Assembly: GCA_963714425.1 (NCBI GenBank) | Contig: CAVQOI010000001.1 | Span: 124,001-188,000, forward strand | Direction: 5' to 3' | DNA length: 64,000 bases | DNA from: DATCYX01 sp963714425 | Lineage (GTDB): Bacteria > Chloroflexota > Anaerolineae > Anaerolineales > UBA4823 | In this document: piece by piece, positions 45,343-53,918 of the stretch | Layout: each line of letters opens with the position of its first letter | How positions within the stretch are numbered: position 1 is the first letter of the stretch | Translations under genes and position numbers: made by a program | The notes under the pieces: model-generated | The model's input: the letters and a program-made list of their open reading frames with translations, nothing else | What the model was told of the DNA's origin: nothing | Databases searched by the model: none

Positions 45343-46104
45343 TTAGTGGGTTAGGATCTGCGATAGAAATAGCTTGGTGCGGTCTTCCTGAGGGTTTTGG
45401 AAGATATCTTCGGGTGTTCCGCTCTCAACGATCAAGCCTTCATCGAAAAAGAACATGCGGTCAGCAACCGCTTTAGCGAAGCCCATCTCGTGTGTGACGA
45501 CGAGCATGGTCATCCCGCCGGATTTCGCCAACCCGACCATAACATCCAGTACTTCCTTAATCATCTCGGGATCGAGGGCAGAGGTTGGCTCATCGAAGAG
45601 CATGATCTTGGGCTGCATAGCCAGGGCGCGAGCGATGGCGACGCGTTGCTGTTGCCCGCCAGAGAGCTGCCCAGGGAACTTAAGGGCTTGCTCGGGGATG
45701 CCCACGCGCTCTAACAATTTCATGCCCTCTTCCTCAGCCTTCTGCTTTTTCCATTTACGCACCCAGATCGGAGCCAGGGTGATATTTTGAAGCACAGATA
45801 AATGAGGAAACAGGTTGAACTGCTGGAAGACCATGCCGGTTTCCATGCGCACGCGTTCAATGTTGCGCACATCATGGGTGAGCTCGATACCATCGATGAT
45901 CACCTGCCCGCGCTGGTGCTCCTCCAGCCGGTTGATGGTACGGATGAAGGTCGATTTACCCGACCCGGACGGGCCGAAAATGACGATCACCTCACCGCGG
46001 TCCACTTCCATATTGATGCCCTTCAGGGCATGGAAATGACCGAACCATTTGTGTACGTCTCGGGCAATAATAATCGGTCCGCTAGGGTGTATTTTGTCGT
46101 CCAT
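45343..46104 (-). CDS. aapP: Polar amino-acid ABC importer ATPase
   Basis: 253 residues. Walker A GPSGSGKST, signature LSGGQQQRVAIARALA, Walker B IMLFDEPTSALDPE, H-loop VVTHEMGFA. Closest type is GlnQ/AapP. Last gene of the aapJ-aapQ-aapM-aapP operon, 50 bp after aapM. Confidence 0.94.
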   Translation of the reverse strand: MDDKIHPSGPIIIARDVHKWFGHFHALKGINMEVDRGEVIVIFGPSGSGKSTFIRTINRLEEHQRGQVIIDGIELTHDVRNIERVRMETGMVFQQFNLFPHLSVLQNITLAPIWVRKWKKQKAEEEGMKLLERVGIPEQALKFPGQLSGGQQQRVAIARALAMQPKIMLFDEPTSALDPEMIKEVLDVMVGLAKSGGMTMLVVTHEMGFAKAVADRMFFFDEGLIVESGTPEDIFQNPQEDRTKLFLSQILTH

Positions 46105-46154
46105 GGTTGCTCCTGACAGGATTATCCCATAAAATTGCGCGTTATCCAGAAAGT

Positions 46155-47363
46155 TTATTGCTCGCCCACACCCAAAGCTTTCTCTAACTGCAGGCTGGCA
46201 GCGGACATGAAGTAACTGAAGACCCAGAAAATTACAGCTATGAAAAGATAGACTTCCATTTGCAAGCGGACGAATTGGGGATCCAAATTGAGAACGGCAT
46301 TTCCGATGCCCAATAAGTCGTTAATCCCGACAATGACCACCAGGGTTGTGTCCTTGAAGAGGGAGATAAACTGCCCCACGATATTCGGAATTACCAGCCT
46401 CAATGCTTGGGGAAGGACGATCAAAATAGTGCTCTGGAAATTATTCAGGCCGATCGCTTTGGCAGCCTCGATCTGGCCCTCCGGGATGGCTTGAAGCCCG
46501 CCGCGCACGTTTTCAGCGGTATAGGCGGCGCTGAAGAAGACCATGCCCATCAGGGCACGCAAGACGCGGTCGATCCTGGATTCTGACGGCAGGAAGAGGA
46601 CCAGGATGATCGAGAACATAAACAGGATGGTGACCAGTGGCACACCGCGAATTACTTCGATGAAGAAGATCGAGAACACCTTAACAACAGGCAGCGATGA
46701 ACGCCGTCCAAGCGCCAGCAATACTCCAATCGGAAAGGAGAGAACAATTCCACCGACGGCAAGCAACAGGGTAATCAGCAAACCACCCCAGGCGGTTGTG
46801 GGCACCTCAGGCAGGCTGGAAACGTTGGGTACTCCCGGCAGCAATACCAGGGTGATTAATACCAGCACGATCAACCAGAGCGTAGCGAGTCTGCTCGTTT
46901 TAACTCCCGGGAACCTGCCTAAGCGGTAACCCAGGTAGATGATGAACGGGTTGGCAAGGAAGACCAGGCGCACAGACAACGTGATGGTTGGAGTCTCCAA
47001 CGGGATCACAGCGAGCACACCGAGCAGTATTCCTAGGAAAATGGCGAAGGGTTTGACGAAGCGCTCCCAGACTCCCCAACTCATGCCAATCAAAAACGTG
47101 ATCATTAGCAGGCTAGCAGCCAACCGCCAGAGTTGGTCGCGCGGATATTGACCGACGAGAAACAGCAACGGCGCCACAGTCACAGGTCGCCAGTCGGCGG
47201 TGAAGAGCATCCAGCGCAGCAAGTTGGCAAAGGTGAGATAAAGTAATGCCAGCGCGAGGATCGTCAGGATGGCGTTGAACCAACTCGAGAACAGGTTCTT
47301 ACGCATCCATTCAATCGGACCGGGAGGAGCAGGAGGGGCGAGGCTTTTGGAACGGGTAGACAT
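46155..47363 (-). CDS. aapM: Amino-acid ABC importer permease
   Basis: 402 residues, at least eight hydrophobic helices; the permease EAA loop is GGLQAIPEGQIEAAKAIGLN and the C-terminal half matches HisM/GlnP. The long N-terminal extension with extra helices is the mark of AapM over simple GlnP. Separated by 2 bp from aapQ. Confidence 0.92.
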   Translation of the reverse strand: MSTRSKSLAPPAPPGPIEWMRKNLFSSWFNAILTILALALLYLTFANLLRWMLFTADWRPVTVAPLLFLVGQYPRDQLWRLAASLLMITFLIGMSWGVWERFVKPFAIFLGILLGVLAVIPLETPTITLSVRLVFLANPFIIYLGYRLGRFPGVKTSRLATLWLIVLVLITLVLLPGVPNVSSLPEVPTTAWGGLLITLLLAVGGIVLSFPIGVLLALGRRSSLPVVKVFSIFFIEVIRGVPLVTILFMFSIILVLFLPSESRIDRVLRALMGMVFFSAAYTAENVRGGLQAIPEGQIEAAKAIGLNNFQSTILIVLPQALRLVIPNIVGQFISLFKDTTLVVIVGINDLLGIGNAVLNLDPQFVRLQMEVYLFIAVIFWVFSYFMSAASLQLEKALGVGEQ

Positions 47364-47365
47364 GC

Positions 47366-48547
47366 TTATCGCTCAATAAACTGGACGCGCTGGTTATAGA
47401 TATTCAAGATAAACGAGGTGACCAGGCTGATTGCCAGGTAAGTTGCCATGATCATGATGAATACCGGCACCGCGCGCCCTGCCTGGTTGATGGTGATCTT
47501 TCCAACCGCAAAAAGCTCCTGGTATCCGATTGCCAGCGCAAGGCTGGAGTTCTTCGTCAAATTGAGGTATTGGCTGATTAATGGGGGGATGATAACTCGC
47601 AGCGCTTGTGGGAGGACAATAAAGAGCAGCACTTGATTGTTGCGTAACCCGACGGCCTTGGCAGCCTCAATCTGCCCCTTACGAACTGCCAGGATTCCAG
47701 CGCGGATCGCCTCAGCGATAAAGGCAGCTGTATACATCGCAAGTCCTACCATCAGGGCGGCGAACTCAGGTGTCAGGCGCAACCCACCTCGAAAGTTGAA
47801 ACCTTGCAGCACTGGTACATCGATCCACAGCGGCGCTCCACCTGATGCGAACCATCCGATGATCGGGAGCAGAAGAAGCACACTCAGGCTAACCCGTCCA
47901 AAATAGGTATCTCGTCCTGTGGTCTCGCGGATGCGGCGCAACACTACCCAAAGGATGATTGATAGCAGAATGCCAGCCACGATCGAGAAAAGAAATAAAC
48001 CACCCGTCTCGTTGAAACGCGGCCAGGCGAGGTAAAAGCCGCGCTGGTTGATGAAAAGTGGTCCGGGTAAGGTGATGCTGTCTTTTACTGCAGGCAGTTT
48101 GCTGAATGCTCCAAAGTACCAGAGGAACAGCAAAACCAGGAGAGGAATATTGCGATGGAATTCAATAAACGCCAGGGCGATCCTGCTGACCAGCCAGTTT
48201 GAAGACAGACGCATGAGACCGATCAGGAAGCCCAAGATGGTGGCGAAAACAACCCCCCAGATGGATACCACCAGGGTGTTGATCAACCCGACCGAGAAGG
48301 CTCTGCCGAACGACATCGTCGGCTCATACGGGATGAAAAACTCCTTGATGGGGAAGCCAGCAGGTTCATCCAGGAACCCGTAGGTTAAGGGCATGCCCCG
48401 CGTGCGAGTGATCTCAAGAAAGTTTGCGATGGCCCAATATAAGAATCCCAGGATTATGGCTGCAGAGACCAGTTGTGCGGCAGCCTTGAGGAAGCGCTCG
48501 TCGCGCCAGAAAGGAGTTTTTTCTCGGAAAACCTCGTCTGTGACCAT
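47366..48547 (-). CDS. aapQ: Amino-acid ABC importer permease
   Basis: 393 residues, with EAA loop AGILAVRKGQIEAAKAVGLR, and NTLVVSIWGVVFATILGFLI as the usual first permease-domain helix. An inserted extracytoplasmic segment between about residues 150 and 270 is characteristic of AapQ. Forms the heterodimer with the downstream aapM product. A strong stem-loop separates it from the binding-protein gene. Confidence 0.92.
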   Translation of the reverse strand: MVTDEVFREKTPFWRDERFLKAAAQLVSAAIILGFLYWAIANFLEITRTRGMPLTYGFLDEPAGFPIKEFFIPYEPTMSFGRAFSVGLINTLVVSIWGVVFATILGFLIGLMRLSSNWLVSRIALAFIEFHRNIPLLVLLFLWYFGAFSKLPAVKDSITLPGPLFINQRGFYLAWPRFNETGGLFLFSIVAGILLSIILWVVLRRIRETTGRDTYFGRVSLSVLLLLPIIGWFASGGAPLWIDVPVLQGFNFRGGLRLTPEFAALMVGLAMYTAAFIAEAIRAGILAVRKGQIEAAKAVGLRNNQVLLFIVLPQALRVIIPPLISQYLNLTKNSSLALAIGYQELFAVGKITINQAGRAVPVFIMIMATYLAISLVTSFILNIYNQRVQFIER

Positions 48548-48572
48548 GCTGATAGCGGATAAGTTGAGATGC

Positions 48573-48606
48573 GTTATGCAGCCTGGGTAAACCCAGGCTG
48601 CATAAC
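48573..48606 (-). promoter_or_regulatory. Intercistronic 16-bp stem-loop between aapJ and aapQ
   Basis: Perfect 16-base arms (starting GTTATGCAGCCTGGGT) around a TAAA-type loop. It lies 20 bases past the binding-protein stop with no T-tract, so partial termination or mRNA 3'-end protection is expected. That would raise binding-protein levels over the permease, as in other SBP operons. Confidence 0.75.
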
Positions 48607-48625
48607 GAAATCGACAGTAGGGAGA

Positions 48626-49798
48626 TTATTTGATAGGCGGAGCGTAGATCAAGCCGCCGTTAGACCACAGGTTGTTGAGACCGCGGTCAAGCGTAAAGGC
48701 AATGCCACTTGCGCCGAAGTAGCGGTCGTAGATCTCACCGTAATTGCCGACGGCCGCAATAGCATTTGCCAGTGCCTCCGGCTGAAGTCCGAGGGTGCTG
48801 TAGCCCCAGTCACCTTCTTCACCGAGCAGTGTACGGATGTCTGCATTCGGGCTGGTTTTCATCTCCTCGACATTCGCCGAGGTTACCCCATACTCCTCAG
48901 CGTTGATCAAGCCCCAAACAACGGTTTTGACGATATCAAACCATTGTGCATCGCCAGTGGGCACTGCAGGGGTCAGCGGTTCTTTGGATATCGTGAGGTC
49001 CAGGATGACGTGTGCATTGGGGTCGTCGAAACCCGCCCGCACAGCAGCCAGCTGCGATTTGTCGCTGGTGGCGACATCGCAGCGCCCTTCCTCATACGCT
49101 CCATACACTGCCGACGTCTCTTCAAAGGTGACGGCTTCATAGGTCAAGCCAGCGTCGCCGAAGGATGTGGCCAGGTTCCTCTCGGTCGTGGTTCCCGTTG
49201 TCACGCATACCGAAGCGCCGTCCATGTCTTGCAGGGTTTGGATGCCGCTGTCGGCGCCTACAAGGAACCCCTGACCATCGTAGAACGTGATCCAGGTGAA
49301 GTTACCCCACTCAGCATCACGCTTGGATGTCCAGGTCATATTGCGGGTGATTAGATTCACTTCGCCGGTTTGCAGTACAGGGCCGCGATCGGCTGCTGTG
49401 ATCGGAACTGCTTCGATAGCCTCAGCATCACCAAGCACAGCCGCGGCGACTGCGCGGCAGAAGTCAATGTCGAAACCAATATTGCGACCGCTGGCGTCCA
49501 GGTAGCCGAAACCAAGCAGCTCAGTATGCACGCCACAAACCACTTTGCCTTGCGCCTGGACTGCAGCGAGGGTTTCGCCATAGCCTGCTGCTTGCACGAC
49601 CTGAATTTCCGCAGGGGGTGCTGGGGCTTCGACAGTGACGATAACTGTCTCGATTACCTCAACGGTCTGAACAATCGTTTGTGGTTCGACCTCTCCAGCA
49701 GGCGCTGGAGGCGCTTCGGTGGCTGGGCTTGCGCAGCCAGCCATAATCAGCGCAATGATCATTAGGAACGCGAATAGGGAAAAAGTTGAACGGGACAT
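48626..49798 (-). CDS. aapJ: Periplasmic/lipoprotein amino-acid-binding protein
   Basis: About 390 residues from ATG 49798, which is preceded by AGGAGGAG about 6 bases upstream; the longer frame is not needed. Lipobox in AFLMIIALIMAGC, then a short acidic/Pro-rich linker. The mature family-3 solute-binding fold includes AVQAQGKVVCGVHTELLGFG and NIGFDIDFCRAVAAAVLGDA. The AapJ-type Cys pair is partly present. Imports general or polar L-amino acids with the aapQMP gene products. Its long 5' region holds a strong promoter. Confidence 0.92.
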   Translation of the reverse strand: MSRSTFSLFAFLMIIALIMAGCASPATEAPPAPAGEVEPQTIVQTVEVIETVIVTVEAPAPPAEIQVVQAAGYGETLAAVQAQGKVVCGVHTELLGFGYLDASGRNIGFDIDFCRAVAAAVLGDAEAIEAVPITAADRGPVLQTGEVNLITRNMTWTSKRDAEWGNFTWITFYDGQGFLVGADSGIQTLQDMDGASVCVTTGTTTERNLATSFGDAGLTYEAVTFEETSAVYGAYEEGRCDVATSDKSQLAAVRAGFDDPNAHVILDLTISKEPLTPAVPTGDAQWFDIVKTVVWGLINAEEYGVTSANVEEMKTSPNADIRTLLGEEGDWGYSTLGLQPEALANAIAAVGNYGEIYDRYFGASGIAFTLDRGLNNLWSNGGLIYAPPIK

Positions 49799-50032
49799 CA
49801 GGGTCTCCTCCTTGGGTCCAATGTCAGGATAATTGTCTTGCTTCTCGGAATAGGTTCGTAAATTATGATATATGGGGAATAGACGATGACACCTCCTCAA
49901 TTTATGTGCCGTGAGCGAATATCCGAGTTGGTATTGATTGCCCGCTAATGACCAGTTATCGCAATCCTGCGCTGGCACTATCCGTTCATGCTACATTTGT
50001 AAGGGTTGGGCAAACAGAATATGGTAACTGTT

Positions 50033-50061
50033 ATTATAGAGAAAAATCTCCATACAGGCAA
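50033..50061 (-). promoter_or_regulatory. aapJ operon promoter with possible operator
   Basis: On the minus strand TTGCCT (50061-50056), exactly 17 bp, TATAAT (50038-50033). Predicted start near 50026 leaves a 5' leader of roughly 225 bases before aapJ. A TAAC-T-GTTA palindrome at about 50023-50031 overlaps the predicted start and is a candidate repressor site. I see no recognisable riboswitch in the leader. Confidence 0.65.
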
Positions 50062-50129
50062 GTAAATAATTGATAAACCTTTAACCGCCTCCGCCCCCTC
50101 CTCCCCCAGCAAGGCAGGGGTGTATTCTA

Positions 50130-50170
50130 TTAAGGAAACTGCGGTCGCTCAGCGACCGCAGTTTCCTTAA
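50130..50170. terminator. 20-bp perfect palindromic stem after ybaK
   Basis: Perfect arms of 20 bases (starting TTAAGGAAACTGCGGTCGCT) around one central base. It lies 32 bases past the ybaK stop and reads the same on both strands, so it can act in either direction. Few T residues follow the stem. The remaining part of this 400-bp spacer holds only the aapJ promoter; no small gene was seen. Confidence 0.6.
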
Positions 50171-50201
50171 GGAGCTTCCGACTGATGAGAGGAGTATTCA
50201 C

Positions 50202-50675
50202 TCATTTTGATATCTCCGCGAAACGGGCTTTGGTGAGGGACGCCAGGGAGGAGGGTGATAAACGGATATTCAAACCACGCTGGCCTCCGGAAATGAAGAA
50301 TTCGGTCAATACCTGCGCCGAGTCGTCGATGATAACTTGAAAGCCTCTATGTATCAGCGCCAGAGGTGAGATCCCCCCAGCTTGTAGACCGGTCAGCTGT
50401 TCGGCTTCACGCTCGGTCGGCAGCTGCACCTTTTTCTCACCCACCGCGTTTGCCAAAGACTTCAGATCGACTTCCCGGTCCCCTGGGATGACAGCCAGGA
50501 TGGGCTTTCCTCGGGTTTGCCGTGTGACGACAATTGTTTTGTAGACCAGATTCGGCGGGACACCCAGGAGGCGGGCAGTTTCGATGGCACCCAGTTTTTC
50601 CCCTGGCAGCTCGAAGGCTGTATAAGCGATCTTACGCTGGTCGAGCAAGCGGGTGATGTTGTTGGGTTTGATCAT
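50202..50675 (-). CDS. ybaK: YbaK/EbsC-type aminoacyl-tRNA deacylase
   Basis: 157 residues. Deacylates mischarged Cys-tRNA-Pro (or related tRNAs). Motifs: YTAFELPGEKLGAIETARLL, VYKTIVVT with the catalytic Lys, and a conserved GGISPLAL segment (the GGxSP loop). Standalone gene between two terminator-like hairpins. Confidence 0.9.
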   Translation of the reverse strand: MIKPNNITRLLDQRKIAYTAFELPGEKLGAIETARLLGVPPNLVYKTIVVTRQTRGKPILAVIPGDREVDLKSLANAVGEKKVQLPTEREAEQLTGLQAGGISPLALIHRGFQVIIDDSAQVLTEFFISGGQRGLNIRLSPSSLASLTKARFAEISK

Positions 50676-50763
50676 GCGGTTAAAGGTTTAACGAAAAAAA
50701 ACGGTTGTGTCACGCTATTCGATATACGCAATACGCTTTATCGCTGGCATATATCCAAACAGG

Positions 50764-52125
50764 TTAGGTGGGAAGCACGAGGGTAAACACAGCCCCTCCA
50801 TCTGCATGGTTGGCTGCCGTCAAATCTCCTCCGTGCGCCCGAGCTAATTGACGGGCAATGGCTAAGCCCAGACCTGATCCACCTTCAACCCGGCTGCGTG
50901 AACGGTCGGCACGATAGAAGCGCTCGAACACATAGGGCAAGGCATCATCATGGATGCCCGGTCCGGAATCGTGCACAGATAATTGAATATCATCTGGTGT
51001 CTGGCGCAGCGCAATCTCAATCCAGCCTTCTGCGGATGTATGGCGCAAGGCGTTGGAGAGCAGGTTGCCGAGAATCTGTTCCACGCGCATCGCGTCCAGG
51101 GAGAGCAGCGGAATGGCGGTCGAGTCATGGACAAATCTGAGCACAATCGAGCGGGAGGATGCCTGTGGCGAGAAACGCGCAACCAGGCGCTCTACCAGAG
51201 ACTTGAGATCGGTCGGGAGCTTCTCTAGGGTTAATTGACCGGCGTCCGCCAGAGCCAACGTGCGTAGATCCTCCACCAGGCGGTTCAATAAGGCGTTTTG
51301 CTCGAGAATGGGCGCCAGATTCTCAGAAGTGAGCGGGTAAATACCATCTTGCAGTGCTTCCAGGCTGGCGCGCTGCACGGATAGTGGCGTGCGAAGTTCG
51401 TGGGCGATATCGGCGGTCATCGAGCGGCGGCTCTCTTCGGCTTGCTGGAGCGAATCCGCCATGCGATTAAAGGTCCTCCCCAGAAAAGCCAGCTCATCAT
51501 CGCCATTCGCAGGCACCCGTTGAGATAAATCCCCTCTCGCCATGTGATCGGCTGCTTTGGTGAGCTCACCGACAGGACGCAGCAGCCGGTATGCCAGCGC
51601 TAACGCTAGCAGCAGGGATACGCCGCCTGCGATCAATCCGGCGATCAGGGCAGCGTGGGTGATGCGGCTTACCAGACGGGCTTCGTCGCCGCTTGAGAAT
51701 GCCATGCCTCCCTCGGGCAATAAATATCCGACCGTTGTACCGCGCACTTGCATGGGGATTGCGCTCTCAAGCTCGGCTTGAGTTAAGCTTCCCGAAGGGA
51801 CTTCCAAGCCTGTATCCGCGACGAGATTTCCCAGAGAATCTGCCAAGCGCAGGCGTTGGCTCATCATGCCACCCATACCCTGCCTGCCCATCCCCCCGCC
51901 GTGTGGAGGGCCGGATGAAGCAAGCAGGATCTCAACACCGTGCCATGAACCCTGGGAGGAGTAATATCCCTCCAGGTCGCTCACCAGATCCTCGATCCCT
52001 GCCATACCTCCGCGGAACATAAAAGCCCTCACCTCATTTGCTGCTCCCTGGCGGGCAATCAATACCACAGAGGCGATGGAGACCAATACAACAATGGCGA
52101 AAGAAATAATTAGTCGGATGCGCAT
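50764..52125 (-). CDS. Sensor histidine kinase (BaeS/CusS-like) with Met/Gly-rich sensor loop
   Basis: 453 residues. Two transmembrane helices (residues 4-24 and about 160-185) flank an extracytoplasmic domain containing PPHGGGMGRQGMGGMMSQ, a His/Met/Gly-rich stretch. Then HAMP, the H-box ADIAHELRTPLSVQ, N-box LGNLLSNALRHTS, G1 DSGPGIHDD and G2 GGSGLGLAIARQL. Its response regulator is encoded just upstream. Met/His-rich loops suit a soft-metal or oxidant sensor, but this is inference. Confidence 0.92.
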   Translation of the reverse strand: MRIRLIISFAIVVLVSIASVVLIARQGAANEVRAFMFRGGMAGIEDLVSDLEGYYSSQGSWHGVEILLASSGPPHGGGMGRQGMGGMMSQRLRLADSLGNLVADTGLEVPSGSLTQAELESAIPMQVRGTTVGYLLPEGGMAFSSGDEARLVSRITHAALIAGLIAGGVSLLLALALAYRLLRPVGELTKAADHMARGDLSQRVPANGDDELAFLGRTFNRMADSLQQAEESRRSMTADIAHELRTPLSVQRASLEALQDGIYPLTSENLAPILEQNALLNRLVEDLRTLALADAGQLTLEKLPTDLKSLVERLVARFSPQASSRSIVLRFVHDSTAIPLLSLDAMRVEQILGNLLSNALRHTSAEGWIEIALRQTPDDIQLSVHDSGPGIHDDALPYVFERFYRADRSRSRVEGGSGLGLAIARQLARAHGGDLTAANHADGGAVFTLVLPT

Positions 52126-52217
52126 ACCGAGTGAAAACTCGAGAGAAGAGAGGAGAGAATCGATAATTGTGGCAATATTGCCGCACCTTCATCAAGTGTC
52201 ACAAGAATCGCCTCTCT

Positions 52218-52907
52218 CTAATCTCGATTCTCCTTTTTAATTCGATAACCTACCCCAAAGACGGTCTCAATATAGCGCGGATGCTTTGGATCGGGCTCCA
52301 GCTTGGCGCGCAGGTTTTTGACATGGGCATCGATGGTGCGTTCGTAGCCTTCATATGCGGAACCCTGCGCGGCTTCCAAGAGCTGTAACCGTGTGAAGAC
52401 ACGCCCAGGCTGGGCTGCCAGGGTTGCCAACAGATTGAACTCAGTTGGTGTGAGGTCTAACGACTGCCCGCTGCGAGTGGCAGTGTGCGCATCAAGATCA
52501 ATCTCCAGGTCCGCAGAATGAAGCACACCTGAAGTGGTAGGTGCCGTGGTGGAACGACGTAGCAGCGCCCGGACCCGTGCCACCACCAGGCGCGGCGAGA
52601 ATGGCTTCGGAATGTAGTCATCTGCGCCCAACTCCAAACCGAGCAGCTCATCCATCTCCTCGACGCGTGCGGTGAGCATGATGATGGGTGTCGCGCTCTT
52701 GCGACGAATCTCACGGGCGACGTCCAGACCATCCATTCCGGGTAGATTGAGATCCAGTAGGACCAAGTCTGGGCGTTTGTGCTCCCATATTGAAAGGCCG
52801 TTGTCGCCACGCGAAGCGGTCAGGACGCTGAAACCAGCCTGTTCCAGGTAGGAGCGAAGGATTTTTACTAGCTCGGGTTCATCTTCGATGATAAGGACAG
52901 TAGCCAT
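52218..52907 (-). CDS. OmpR-family response regulator
   Basis: 229 residues: receiver domain with phospho-Asp in LVLLDLNLPGMDG and Lys in DYIPKPFSPR, then a winged-helix output domain (LTPTEFNLLATLAAQPGRVF, VKNLRAKLEPDP). First gene of the two-component pair; the kinase gene begins 92 bp downstream. A Met-rich exported protein is encoded upstream in the same orientation and could be a target. Confidence 0.94.
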   Translation of the reverse strand: MATVLIIEDEPELVKILRSYLEQAGFSVLTASRGDNGLSIWEHKRPDLVLLDLNLPGMDGLDVAREIRRKSATPIIMLTARVEEMDELLGLELGADDYIPKPFSPRLVVARVRALLRRSTTAPTTSGVLHSADLEIDLDAHTATRSGQSLDLTPTEFNLLATLAAQPGRVFTRLQLLEAAQGSAYEGYERTIDAHVKNLRAKLEPDPKHPRYIETVFGVGYRIKKENRD

Positions 52908-53057
52908 GAGGATTGGAAGAATAGCGATTAATTTGTGGAGGTCCGCAATGCGTAAGTCGTGATCATTTAATTATACAATATGAGCCATTTGCGAGGCAGC
53001 CACCATGCATTTCCGATTTCCACTCTCCGGTCTCTCCGCTCGACTCTCTCATACACT

Positions 53058-53089
53058 AAGAGTGGGTAGCATAGTGGCTACCCACTCTT
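53058..53089 (-). terminator. 13-bp hairpin after the Met-rich exported protein
   Basis: Arms AAGAGTGGGTAGC and its complement with a 6-nt loop, 32 bases past the stop. Downstream T-tract is weak. It separates the exported-protein gene from the response-regulator gene. Confidence 0.6.
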
Positions 53090-53120
53090 GATAAATAACT
53101 AATCTCAACTCTTAATTCTC

Positions 53121-53645
53121 TTATGGTTTATTCCAGCCCCCGCCAGGGCCACGTCGCTGACCGGCGCCCTCATGCATGGGGCAGTCACCGGAGCCAAATC
53201 CGGACACTTGCCTCTGGTTCATGCGCTGGAGCATCCAGTCAGCTTGTTCCTGGGAGAGAACACCATTTTCCACTGTTGCTTGCAATGCTTTGGTGCGAGC
53301 TTCCGTCATCAAGGTGGAGAATTCTTCGTCGGATAGACCCTGGGATTCGGCGATGGAGTACATCGTCTCACCAGCATCTATCCGAGCTTCTAGCTCTTCA
53401 GGAGCCAGCCCTAATGCATCTGCGAAAACCTCAACCATATAAGAATGCATCGGATCGTGGGTACCATCTCCCACCATGCCCATCATCCCAGCTCCAAAGC
53501 CGCCATTGCGGCGCATCATGCCGGGCTCGTAGAAGGGTGCGTCCGGAGTGGGCGGCGTTTGGGATTGTGCAGAAGCGAATCCAGCTACGCCAAGAACAGC
53601 TACAGCAACGAATAAAACAGCACCGATGGTTAGAAATTTTTTCAC
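53121..53645 (-). CDS. Exported Met-rich small protein (DUF2680-like helical part)
   Basis: About 174 residues from GTG 53645, fixed by AAGGAG 7 bases upstream. Signal peptide FLTIGAVLFVAVAVLGVAGF ending ASAQS. The mature N-terminus is Met/Gly-rich (PGMMRRNGGFGAGMMGMVG), followed by an acidic helical domain (LGLAPEELEARIDAGETMYS; GLSDEEFSTLMTEARTKALQ) resembling DUF2680, and a Gly/Arg/Pro tail. The Met-rich patch parallels that in the sensor kinase downstream. Function unknown; metal binding or periplasmic chaperoning are possible. Confidence 0.75.
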   Translation of the reverse strand: MKKFLTIGAVLFVAVAVLGVAGFASAQSQTPPTPDAPFYEPGMMRRNGGFGAGMMGMVGDGTHDPMHSYMVEVFADALGLAPEELEARIDAGETMYSIAESQGLSDEEFSTLMTEARTKALQATVENGVLSQEQADWMLQRMNQRQVSGFGSGDCPMHEGAGQRRGPGGGWNKP

Positions 53646-53918
53646 TTCGTACTCCTTGAGCATATCTTTTGTTTTTTTAAGATTGTTGATCAATCTGTCC
53701 CCAGTTTAGTCCAGCGATATGTAGAAGTTGTGAAGATTGCTTGAATAGTTCGTGAAGAATTTCAGCCTACAGTATTGATAGCTAGGAAGCATTGTAGTGA
53801 ATTTGCCGTTATCATTACTAAGAATATGACTGATAGCTTTTCAGGTGTTACAACGTGTGAGGAGCATGCCTTGGGAGCGGGTACACAATACCGAGTTTAA
53901 TGGGAGGAAAGAGAATTC

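Noticed and set aside
49798..49978. Longer N-terminus of AapJ starting at 49978
   Set aside because: It would place the lipoprotein signal 60 residues inside; ATG 49798 has a strong ribosome-binding site.
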